Positions 1 through 6,219 of a DNA stretch of 7,187 nt are shown piece by piece. The DNA lies in assembly GCA_021795135.1 (NCBI GenBank), contig JAJYPT010000086.1, forward strand, positions 1 to 7,187. The letters are read 5' to 3'. Made by a program: the position numbers and the translations under genes. The stretch comes from Actinomycetes bacterium. GTDB lineage: Bacteria; Actinomycetota; Acidimicrobiia; Acidimicrobiales; JAJYPT01. The notes beneath the pieces were generated by a model, which ran no database searches, was not told the origin of the DNA, and saw only the letters and a program-made list of their open reading frames with translations. Position 1 is the stretch's first letter. The number at the start of each line of letters is the position of its first letter.

Positions 1-3000
1 TTCCATAGCGACGTGTAAGCTCGGAGCCGAGCATAGTCCCTACGGTTCTATTTACATTTCGGATTTTGAATTCGCCTTGAACTGGTTTTGCATCTTCCAA
101 AGCTGGCTTTGCAAGTTCAATCAATTCTAAATCTAATGCCTTGTCGAGCCCATGATCTTGTTGTTTAGTCTGGAAGCGGCTTTGACCTTGCCACGGTTGG
201 GGCATATTCAATATAGGAGATAGATCCATTCCAGAAGCTTTCCAATGCTGTATTGCCTTATTAGTTTTGAGTACTTCGGCATGTCCTATGGCTTCTTGGA
301 TGCTTCTAAATCCTAAAGATGCCAAATATTCCCGCACCTCTTGAGCAATAAATTCAAAAAAAGTAACAACAAATTCAGGAGTGCCAGTAAATTTCTTCCT
401 AAGTTCAGGATTTTGAGTAGCAATTCCCACTGGACAAGTATCTAAATGACAAGCCCTCATCATTATGCATCCTGAAACAATCAAAGGAGCTGTGGCAAAT
501 CCAAATTCTTCTGCTCCCAAAAGTGCTGCCACTATAACATCGCGACCAGTTTTTATTTGTCCATCTACTTGAACAACTATTCTGTCTCGTAGTCCATTTA
601 GCAACAAAGTTTGTTGGGTTTCTGCCAGACCAAGCTCCCAAGGAGTTCCCGCATGTTTCAAAGAGGTCAAAGGAGCAGCCCCTGTACCTCCGTCATGTCC
701 AGAGATCAAAACTACATCTGCATGAGCTTTTGCCACTCCTGCAGCTATGGTGCCCACCCCTATCTCAGAGACTAATTTGACATGAATACGAGCACTAGAA
801 TTAGAGTTTTTCAAATCATGGATAAGTTGTGCTAAATCTTCAATTGAGTAAATATCATGATGTGGAGGAGGAGAAATAAGACCAACCCCAGGAGTAGAGT
901 ATCTAGTTTTGGCAATCCAAGGGTAAACTTTATGACCTGGAAGTTGACCACCTTCACCTGGTTTGGCACCTTGAGCCATTTTGATTTGAATATCATCAGC
1001 ATTTACTAAATATTCACTAGTAACACCAAAGCGTCCCGAAGCTACTTGCTTGATCGCACTTCTTTTAGAATCACCATTGGGATCTGGTAAAAATCGCTCT
1101 GCATCTTCGCCGCCTTCTCCTGTATTGGATTTTGCACCCAAACGATTCATTGCTATAGCAAGAGTTTGGTGGGCCTCAGCAGAAATAGAACCATAAGACA
1201 TAGCTCCAGTTGCAAACCTTTTTACTATTTCAGATATGGGCTCAACTTCTTCTATATCAATAGGAGTGCGATCAGAAAGATCAAATTCAAATAATCCTCT
1301 CAAAGTTGCCAAATGCTGAGCTTGTTCATCAATATGGTGACTGTATTCTTTGAAGATATCGTATTGTTTAGTTCTAGTGCTGTGTTGAAGCTTGAAGACA
1401 GTTTCGGGATTGAAAAGATGGTATTCGCCTTCTCTTCTCCACTTATATTCCCCTCCTGTATCTAAGCTTCTATGAGCTAGTTCTGTAGGACGATCAAGAT
1501 ATGCTCTTTTGTGGCGTTTTTCTATTTCTTTAGATATTTCACCTAGACCAATACCTCCAAGGCGACTAATGGTTGAGGTGAAATAATTATCAACAAAATC
1601 TTGGGATAGTCCTATTGCTTCGAATACTTGAGCTCCTATATAAGAAGAAACAGTCGAAATACCCATCTTCGACATAACCTTCAAAATGCCCTTGTTGGAA
1701 GCTTTTATAAAATTATCTATGGCTTTTTGCTCACTGATATCTTTCAAAGATCCAGTTTCGATAAGATCAGATATTGTTTCAAAAGCCAAGTAAGGATTTA
1801 CCGCAGAAGCTCCAAAGCCTAACAACAAAGCCATATGATGAATTTCTCTAGCATCGCCAGATTCGGCTATAAGTGCTACTTGGGTCCTAGTCTTTTGTCT
1901 TACTAGATGATGATGTACAGCTGAGACTAATAATAAAGAAGGAATAGGAGCCATCTCTTTTGAGCTATTTCGATCTGAAAGGACAATTATATTTGCTCCT
2001 TTTTCAATAGCTTGGCTTACTTTGGTCCTCACATCTTCAATTGCTTGGAATAAAGCTTGTTCTCCACCTTCGACTTTATAGATGCCTTCTATAACAAAAG
2101 GTGTAAAACCTGGAGTCTCACCTTTTTGATTTATATGGACAAATTTAGCCAAAGTAGAATTAGAAATCACCGGAGAAGATAAAAGAATCTGATGACAAGA
2201 CTGTGGTGTGGGATCAAAAAGATTGCGTTCAGGACCCAATAAGGTAAACAAAGAAGTAACTAATTCTTCTCTTATTGCATCCAAAGGTGGATTAGTTACT
2301 TGGGCAAATAGCTGGGAAAAATAATCAAATAACAATCTAGGGCGATTGGAAAGAACTGCTAGTGAAGCATCATTTCCCATAGATCCTATTGCTTCTGCAC
2401 CTTGTTGGGCCATAGGAGAAATTAGTACAGCTATCTCTTCTTGGGTATAACCAAATGTATTTTGATGCAACACAACTGAAGAGTGTTTAGGTGTTGTTAC
2501 TTTATAAGCTGGCAGGTCATCTTCTCTAATTAGGTTTTGATCTAGCCAATCAGAATATGGATGAGCGTTAGCTAAAGATGATTTTATTTCTGAATCAGAG
2601 ATAATACGACCTTGTTCTGTATCTACTAGGAACATTCTTCCAGGCTGTAATCTACCTTTTTGTACAACTTGTTCTGGGTCTATTTCTAACACACCAGATT
2701 CAGAGGCCATAACTACTAATCCATCAGAAGTTACCCAATACCTAGAAGGCCTTAGACCATTTCGATCTAAAACTGCACCTATGACTGTTCCATCTGTAAA
2801 AGCAATGCTAGCTGGACCGTCCCAAGGTTCCATCATTGAAGCATGAAATTCATAAAAAGCCCTGCGAGCGGCATCCATTTCTGGATTATTTTCCCATGCT
2901 TCTGGGACCATCATCAATACAGCATGAGGCAAAGAGCGCCCGCCCATATAAAGCAGCTCTAAGACTTCATCAAAAGATACCGAATCACTACTGTTGGGAG

Positions 3001-3835
3001 TACAAATAGGAAATATTCTATCTAGATCACCTTCAAGAAGATCTGTTTTGAGCAAGGCTTCTCTTGCTCTCATTTTATTACGATTTCCCTTAAGAGTATT
3101 TATTTCTCCATTATGAGCAATATATCGATAAGGGTGAGCTAGAGGCCATGCAGGAAAAGTATTAGTAGAAAATCTAGAATGAACCAAAGCAAGAGCACTT
3201 TTTAGCTCAGGATCTAACAAGTCAGGATAGAACTCAGTCAACTGAGGTGTTGTAAGCATGCCTTTATATACAAAAGTCTTACTTGAAAGACTGGGGAAAT
3301 AAACATCTTCTAATTGTATTTCTGTTCTTTTTCGAAATAAAAAAACTTTTCGCTCAATATCCATCCCTGATAGACCTTTAGCTTCTACAAATAGCTGAGA
3401 AATACGAGGTTGTGAAGATCTAGCTATAGATCCCAATCCAGAATCATCAATTGGGACTTCACGCCATCCTAAAATAACAAGTCCTTCTTCGGATGCTATG
3501 TCTTTTATATCTTTCAAAGCTTGATGATAGTCTTTTTCTTCAGCAGGCAAAAAAGCTAAACCAGTGGCATATGCTCCAGGAGCAGGTAGGTCAAAATCAA
3601 CTACCTTTCTCATAAATGCATCTGGGAGTTGGATCAATATTCCAGCTCCATCACCAGTGTTGTCTTCTGCCCCATAAGCACCTCTGTGCTCAAGGTTCAA
3701 AAGAGCTTCTATACCTTGTTGAACAATTTCATGACTTTGTCTTCCATGCATGTCGGCGACAAAAGCAACTCCGCAAGCATCATGTTCAAACTCTGAATTG
3801 TAAAGACCCTTAGATGAGGGAAGGAAACTTTTCAT
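1..3835 (-). CDS. gltB: Glutamate synthase large (alpha) subunit, 3' end cut off by window edge
   Basis: Cytoplasmic iron-sulfur flavoenzyme that takes the amide nitrogen of glutamine and transfers it to 2-oxoglutarate, giving two glutamates. In bacteria it normally works with GltD, whose gene is not in the window. About 1278 codons are visible in one unbroken frame; I checked the frame at seven points. The ATG at 3835 places the catalytic N-terminal cysteine at residue 21 (HDA-C-GVAF), so a 20-residue propeptide would be removed. The class II amidotransferase domain follows, with HSRFSTNTFPAWP and AHNGE (H241-E244). The FMN synthase domain begins near ATGAMSYGS (M879), and IKMAQGAKPGEGGQ lies near M953. 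The 3Fe-4S ligands are C1123, C1129 and C1134 (C-x5-C-x4-C). The sequence stops inside the start of the GXGXG domain (NRTVGTMLGSELTRRYG). Actinobacterial GltB is about 1500 residues, so roughly 85% is here. All key residues that should be visible are present. Confidence 0.97.
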   Translation of the reverse strand, partial: MKSFLPSSKGLYNSEFEHDACGVAFVADMHGRQSHEIVQQGIEALLNLEHRGAYGAEDNTGDGAGILIQLPDAFMRKVVDFDLPAPGAYATGLAFLPAEEKDYHQALKDIKDIASEEGLVILGWREVPIDDSGLGSIARSSQPRISQLFVEAKGLSGMDIERKVFLFRKRTEIQLEDVYFPSLSSKTFVYKGMLTTPQLTEFYPDLLDPELKSALALVHSRFSTNTFPAWPLAHPYRYIAHNGEINTLKGNRNKMRAREALLKTDLLEGDLDRIFPICTPNSSDSVSFDEVLELLYMGGRSLPHAVLMMVPEAWENNPEMDAARRAFYEFHASMMEPWDGPASIAFTDGTVIGAVLDRNGLRPSRYWVTSDGLVVMASESGVLEIDPEQVVQKGRLQPGRMFLVDTEQGRIISDSEIKSSLANAHPYSDWLDQNLIREDDLPAYKVTTPKHSSVVLHQNTFGYTQEEIAVLISPMAQQGAEAIGSMGNDASLAVLSNRPRLLFDYFSQLFAQVTNPPLDAIREELVTSLFTLLGPERNLFDPTPQSCHQILLSSPVISNSTLAKFVHINQKGETPGFTPFVIEGIYKVEGGEQALFQAIEDVRTKVSQAIEKGANIIVLSDRNSSKEMAPIPSLLLVSAVHHHLVRQKTRTQVALIAESGDAREIHHMALLLGFGASAVNPYLAFETISDLIETGSLKDISEQKAIDNFIKASNKGILKVMSKMGISTVSSYIGAQVFEAIGLSQDFVDNYFTSTISRLGGIGLGEISKEIEKRHKRAYLDRPTELAHRSLDTGGEYKWRREGEYHLFNPETVFKLQHSTRTKQYDIFKEYSHHIDEQAQHLATLRGLFEFDLSDRTPIDIEEVEPISEIVKRFATGAMSYGSISAEAHQTLAIAMNRLGAKSNTGEGGEDAERFLPDPNGDSKRSAIKQVASGRFGVTSEYLVNADDIQIKMAQGAKPGEGGQLPGHKVYPWIAKTRYSTPGVGLISPPPHHDIYSIEDLAQLIHDLKNSNSSARIHVKLVSEIGVGTIAAGVAKAHADVVLISGHDGGTGAAPLTSLKHAGTPWELGLAETQQTLLLNGLRDRIVVQVDGQIKTGRDVIVAALLGAEEFGFATAPLIVSGCIMMRACHLDTCPVGIATQNPELRKKFTGTPEFVVTFFEFIAQEVREYLASLGFRSIQEAIGHAEVLKTNKAIQHWKASGMDLSPILNMPQPWQGQSRFQTKQQDHGLDKALDLELIELAKPALEDAKPVQGEFKIRNVNRTVGTMLGSELTRRYG

Positions 3836-3840
3836 ACATC

Positions 3841-3893
3841 TACCCCTGTGTGAGGTGACCTCCGCGCCCCCCGACGAAGTGGCCAGCTTTGAA
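3841..3893 (-). other. GC-rich block directly upstream of gltB
   Basis: About two thirds of these bases are G or C, while the surrounding intergenic DNA is strongly AT-rich. On the minus strand the block has a run of six G, the odd-centred palindrome GAGGTCACCTC (3862-3852) and a TGGCCA palindrome. The gltB frame stays open through it back to a stop at 3904-3902, but without an ATG, GTG or TTG. It matches no riboswitch I know; in particular it lacks the conserved pieces of the glutamine riboswitch. It could be a protein-binding site, a leader RNA element or an uncounted N-terminal extension. Confidence 0.45.
3843..3847 (-). promoter_or_regulatory. Ribosome binding site of gltB
   Basis: On the minus strand AGGGG lies seven bases before the ATG at 3835. 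A stronger GGAGG (3863-3859) also lies upstream, but it is 23 bases from the ATG, too far for normal use. No ATG, GTG or TTG occurs in frame between 3835 and the upstream stop at 3904-3902, so the start is fixed unless a rare start such as CTG at 3886 is used. Confidence 0.55.
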
Positions 3894-3907
3894 ATAAATT
3901 TCTAATT

Positions 3908-3938
3908 AGGTTTTCAACCATACAAATGGTCGAACCTT
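3908..3938 (-). promoter_or_regulatory. Stem-loop in the gltB leader
   Basis: As RNA from the minus strand, CGACCAU (3932-3926) pairs with AUGGUUG (3921-3915) around a UUGU loop, with one G-U pair. AGGUU (3937-3933) then pairs with AACCU (3912-3908), leaving a two-A bulge. This gives about 12 base pairs. No U-run follows, so it is not an ordinary terminator. At the DNA level the same bases carry the TTCAACC/GGTCGAA dyad that resembles one upstream of the HPP gene, so it may be an operator rather than an RNA element. Confidence 0.45.
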
Positions 3939-3947
3939 AAAGATACC

Positions 3948-3953
3948 AATATA
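3948..3953 (-). promoter_or_regulatory. Possible -10 box for gltB
   Basis: TATATT reads on the minus strand here and would start transcription near 3941, just before the leader stem-loop. The -35 position holds only a T-rich stretch, so the promoter would need an activator. The inverted repeat at 3974-3998 would lie near -33 to -57, a usual activator position. The site is weak on its own. Confidence 0.25.
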
Positions 3954-3973
3954 AGAACATCTTTACTGCAAAA

Positions 3974-3998
3974 AATAACTTGTCTATAACAAGTTATT
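3974..3998. repeat. Perfect 10-bp inverted repeat, likely operator
   Basis: AATAACTTGT (3974-3983) and ACAAGTTATT (3989-3998) are exact inverted copies with five bases, CTATA, between them. The last two bases of the right arm are the first two of a plus-strand TTGACC -35-like box. On the other side it sits about 20 bases upstream of the possible gltB -10 box. The size and symmetry fit a dimeric regulator. Alternatively, on the minus strand the stem runs straight into a U-run (3975-3970) and could be a weak terminator for the HPP transcript, though only two of its ten pairs are G-C. Confidence 0.55.
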
Positions 3999-4026
3999 GA
4001 CCGCTTTGGTATTCACTACCTATATT
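3997..4026 (+). promoter_or_regulatory. Possible plus-strand promoter (TTGACC, 18 bases, TATATT)
   Basis: TTGACC at 3997-4002 matches five of six bases of the standard -35 box. It is followed after 18 bases by TATATT at 4021-4026, which also matches five of six of the -10 box. Transcription would start near 4033, about 53 bases before the ATG at 4086. The -35 box overlaps the right arm of the inverted repeat, so a protein bound there would block it. Confidence 0.45.
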
Positions 4027-4085
4027 ACAACAATTAAAGTACAGCTATTCTTTGAGAAACTTTTACACTTCTTGGGAGGTAAAGA

Positions 4086-4256
4086 ATGCCAAGCAACAAT
4101 ATTGTAGCAATAATGAAGCGCTATAAAAACCGTGACGACCTTTATAATTACCCCACAGTAGTACTACCAATGCCTTTGATTAACTTTAGGAGAATCTCCA
4201 CCATGGTGAGAACCCTTATAGTTGGGCAAGAAATGATTCAGTATTGCTGCCATTAA
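4086..4256 (+). CDS. Possible small protein (56 aa), antisense to the end of the HPP gene
   Basis: ATG at 4086 follows GGGAGG (4074-4079) at a six-base spacing, among the best ribosome binding sites in the window, and lies downstream of a promoter-like pair at 3997-4026. The frame runs 56 codons to TAA at 4254-4256. The product begins MPSNNIVAIMKRYKNRDDLY, is basic to neutral, ends in QYCCH, and has no clear membrane segment or motif. I do not recognise it. The first 26 codons lie in intergenic DNA and the rest is antisense to the HPP C-terminus. For: promoter, binding site and start line up. Against: it is short, overlaps a better-supported gene and has no known family. Confidence 0.3.
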   Translation: MPSNNIVAIMKRYKNRDDLYNYPTVVLPMPLINFRRISTMVRTLIVGQEMIQYCCH

Positions 4257-4727
4257 TATTATACTAGCAAGTCCTACTACTAATCCGATTAAATGTAGGC
4301 CATATGAAGCTAACCCAGAACTAATAAGTATTACTGTTCCAGCTGCTGGGGCATGATGAGATTTTAATACTTCTAATAAAAAAAGAGTCAAAAAAAGAGC
4401 AACCGTTACGGTCAATACTTGGTACCAGCTAAGGCTAAGAGAAGATAAGGAAGTATGATTATTGACAAATCCAAAGACTGCAAGAGTCGAAACACCTACC
4501 AAAACCGCACAACTATGACCTATAGTTGCATTTCTAATCCTTGCAGTTTCACTTTGAGGGTGGGCAGCAAAAACATAAGCGGTGGGCCCAAGAACCGCTG
4601 TAAGTAAAGGGAATTTAAAGAAATGCTCAAAAAAAACAACTATAAAAATGAGAAAAGAGCCATATAAGGCTATTTTGACTCCCCTTTTTAGAAATTTTCG
4701 GTTTTTTCGATACCATTGGACGAACAA
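4164..4727 (-). CDS. HPP-family integral membrane protein
   Basis: A 187-residue membrane protein. Hydrophobic stretches lie at about 16-37, 41-55, 67-88, 101-120 and 129-168, the last long enough for two spans. The N-terminus is basic (RKNRKFLKR), which suggests it faces the cytoplasm. Two regions fit the HPP family: LGPTAYVFAAHPQSETARIRNATIGH (40s to 71) and SHHAPAAGTVILISSG (123-138). The second matches the signature stretch, but the usual H-P-P is read here as H-A-P. Some HPP members in plastids and cyanobacteria transport nitrite; most bacterial ones are uncharacterised. Gene position upstream of gltB fits a nitrogen role, but that is inference. The start is TTG at 4727, chosen because AGGAA lies five bases upstream and no ATG or GTG is available before the stop at 4757-4755. 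The His-rich tail after residue 170 (SHHGGDSPKV) is soluble. Confidence 0.8.
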   Translation of the reverse strand: MFVQWYRKNRKFLKRGVKIALYGSFLIFIVVFFEHFFKFPLLTAVLGPTAYVFAAHPQSETARIRNATIGHSCAVLVGVSTLAVFGFVNNHTSLSSLSLSWYQVLTVTVALFLTLFLLEVLKSHHAPAAGTVILISSGLASYGLHLIGLVVGLASIILMAAILNHFLPNYKGSHHGGDSPKVNQRHW

Positions 4728-4772
4728 TAATATTCCTGTAAATAAAATCTGTATTTATTAAAAAAGAACCAA

Positions 4773-4794
4773 TTCAACCAGTAGGGTTGAAAAC
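4773..4794. repeat. Dyad upstream of the HPP gene, similar to one upstream of gltB
   Basis: TTCAACC (4773-4779) and GGTTGAA (4785-4791) form a perfect 7-bp inverted repeat with five bases between. Read on the minus strand it is GTTTTCAACC-C-TAC-TGGTTGAA. The plus strand at 3910-3934 reads GTTTTCAACC-A-TAC-AAA-TGGTCGAA, nearly the same with three extra bases. It lies 46-67 bases before the TTG start of the HPP gene, a good place for an operator. Confidence 0.4.
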
Positions 4795-4825
4795 TTTATG
4801 GTTGCCTAAAAGTAATCACCCAAAG

Positions 4826-4868
4826 AAACTAAAATAGCAACACCATATCGGCATTGCTATTTTAGTTT
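4826..4868 (-). terminator. Strong hairpin terminator after the dehydrogenase gene
   Basis: AAACTAAAATAGCAA (4826-4840) and TTGCTATTTTAGTTT (4854-4868) are exact 15-bp inverted copies around a 13-base loop. The hairpin begins 25 bases past the stop codon of the dehydrogenase gene (4894-4896). On the minus strand the stem ends in a U-rich run (UUUUAGUUUCUUU), fitting a rho-independent terminator. The plus-strand reading also ends in U's, so it could work both ways, but no plus-strand gene ends here. It separates the dehydrogenase transcript from the HPP gene. Confidence 0.8.
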
Positions 4869-4893
4869 TCTCCTAAATTCTAAGTAATTTAGA

Positions 4894-6090
4894 CTATGCT
4901 GCTTGAGGCTTTAGGATAATTTTTGTATATCCATCTCCTCTTTTTCCAAAGTCTGCATATGCCTCAGGAGCAGCATCTAAAGGTAGATGGTGACTTATAA
5001 TTGTTCCGGGGTGTGCTTTGTTTGCAACTATCAAATCTCTCAAATAAGAATTGTATCTTTTGACAGGAGCTTGACCCATACCAATGCTTAGTCCATTAGA
5101 AAACATTTTACCCAAAGGAAAAGTAAAATTGCCCTGCTTGGCTTCATCGTTGACTCCACCTGGATCTTGAGCTAAATATACTCCTACTATACCCACTCTT
5201 CCTGTAGGATTTGTTACTCGAGATATGTCTTGGAGTACTTGTGAAGGATTTTGTCTAGAAAGATCACTTCTATCTATTGCTTCATAACCAACTGCATCTA
5301 TAGCACAATCTACCCCAGGCATTTTTTCAGATCCTGGTCGTAGTTTTTGCCCACCTACTTTACTTTGGGAACGATGACTAAAGATTTGTTCTACTGGGTC
5401 ACCTTTGGAAAAATCAATTGGGATAGCCCCTAATTCAGCTGCTTTTGAGAGACGTTCTGGCACTTTATCAACTACATAAATTTCAGAAGCTCCTCTAAGT
5501 GAACTACTTATAACACTCATCAAGCCCACAGGTCCTGCTCCAAAAATAGCAACGGTGTCTCCAGGTCCCACCTGGGCAAGATCAGTTCCGTAATATCCAG
5601 TAGGAAAAATATCAGCAAGACATATAAAATCATCTTCAAAACTATCCCCAGGAGTACCTGGTAGGGCTAAACAGTTGAAATCTGCATAAGGAACACGAAC
5701 ATATTCAGCTTGACCGCCCTTATAAGGCCCCATATCAGCATATCCATAAGCAGCAGAGGCCATTTCTGGATTGGTTACTAAACAAGCACTTGTATAGCCT
5801 CGGGTGCAATTAAAACAAAAACCGCAAGAGATATTAAAAGGAACTACTACTCTATCTCCAGCTTTAAAGGTCTTTACGTCTTTTCCTACTTCTTCAATAA
5901 CACCTAAATTCTCATGACCAAAAACTGTTCCAGGCTTAGCTGAAGTGCGCCCTTCGTACATATGTAAATCACTTCCACAAATAGCTGTGGAAGTTAGCTT
6001 TAAAATTGCGTCTGTGTCTTCTTGGATTTGAGGTTCTTTGACATCTTGGACTTCAACACTATGAGGTCCTTTCCATACCACTGCTCGCAT
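4894..6090 (-). CDS. Zinc-dependent dehydrogenase, glutathione-independent formaldehyde dehydrogenase type
   Basis: A 398-residue medium-chain zinc dehydrogenase, the same length as Pseudomonas putida formaldehyde dehydrogenase, which oxidises formaldehyde to formate with NAD and no glutathione. Catalytic zinc ligands fit C38 (ICGSD), H59 (GHE) and D160 (CLADIFPTGY). The structural zinc cysteines are C89, C92, C95 and C103. The NAD fold has GAGPVG at 184-189 and D208 at the end of the second strand, which favours NAD over NADP. MGPYKGGQAEYVRVPYADFN and IVGVYLAQDPGGVNDEAKQG are typical of this subfamily, as is the longer loop around 238-258 with LRPGSEKMPGVDCAIDAVG in actinobacterial members. 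The ATG is preceded by AGGAGG (6102-6097) at six bases, a near-perfect site. The substrate is likely formaldehyde or a related aldehyde, but members of the family act on several aldehydes and alcohols. It is probably transcribed alone, ending at the 4826-4868 hairpin. Confidence 0.9.
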   Translation of the reverse strand: MRAVVWKGPHSVEVQDVKEPQIQEDTDAILKLTSTAICGSDLHMYEGRTSAKPGTVFGHENLGVIEEVGKDVKTFKAGDRVVVPFNISCGFCFNCTRGYTSACLVTNPEMASAAYGYADMGPYKGGQAEYVRVPYADFNCLALPGTPGDSFEDDFICLADIFPTGYYGTDLAQVGPGDTVAIFGAGPVGLMSVISSSLRGASEIYVVDKVPERLSKAAELGAIPIDFSKGDPVEQIFSHRSQSKVGGQKLRPGSEKMPGVDCAIDAVGYEAIDRSDLSRQNPSQVLQDISRVTNPTGRVGIVGVYLAQDPGGVNDEAKQGNFTFPLGKMFSNGLSIGMGQAPVKRYNSYLRDLIVANKAHPGTIISHHLPLDAAPEAYADFGKRGDGYTKIILKPQAA

Positions 6091-6136
6091 TATCTACCTC
6101 CTAATTGTTAGTCGAAATGTGAACAAAAGCATTTTT

Positions 6137-6206
6137 ACCCCAAAACTAAACAACCTAAAATTTACAAATGACTCATAATAATAAAAATATCTATTTAACT
6201 TGGGGT
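6137..6206. other. AT-rich spacer with a distant CCCCAA/TTGGGG pair
   Basis: The 129 bases between the zinc-ribbon gene and the dehydrogenase gene are almost all A and T, except for ACCCCAA (6137-6143) and its inverted copy TTGGGGT (6200-6206), 56 bases apart. They could pair in a long-range RNA stem or mark two protein sites. I see no convincing terminator for the zinc-ribbon gene and no clear -35/-10 pair for the dehydrogenase gene here. Confidence 0.25.
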
Positions 6207-6219
6207 TTTATTTTTAAAA

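Larger units (their letters stand above)
3836..4163. other. 328-base interval between gltB and the HPP gene
   Basis: This stretch has no minus-strand gene. From left to right it holds a GC-rich block next to gltB, a stem-loop that would lie in the gltB leader, a possible minus-strand -10 box, a perfect 10-bp inverted repeat, a plus-strand promoter-like pair, and the start of a small plus-strand reading frame. It is the densest regulatory-looking part of the window. Each element has its own entry. Confidence 0.7.

Noticed and set aside
405..641. 78-codon minus-strand frame
   Set aside because: Lies inside gltB in another frame on the same strand; the gltB frame here carries the CHLDTCPVG iron-sulfur motif.
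1628..1822. 64-codon plus-strand frame
   Set aside because: Antisense to the middle of gltB, with no ribosome binding site or recognisable product.
3616..3813. 65-codon plus-strand frame
   Set aside because: Antisense to the gltB amidotransferase domain; its His and Cys richness mirrors gltB codons.
1..3835. Possible frameshift in gltB
   Set aside because: The frame agrees at 3835, 3115, 2380, 1666, 1201, 979 and 427, and the translation is family-like throughout.
3836..3940. Glutamine riboswitch before gltB
   Set aside because: Position is attractive, but the conserved GGAAGUAGG and GGAACGC-type pieces of that riboswitch are absent.
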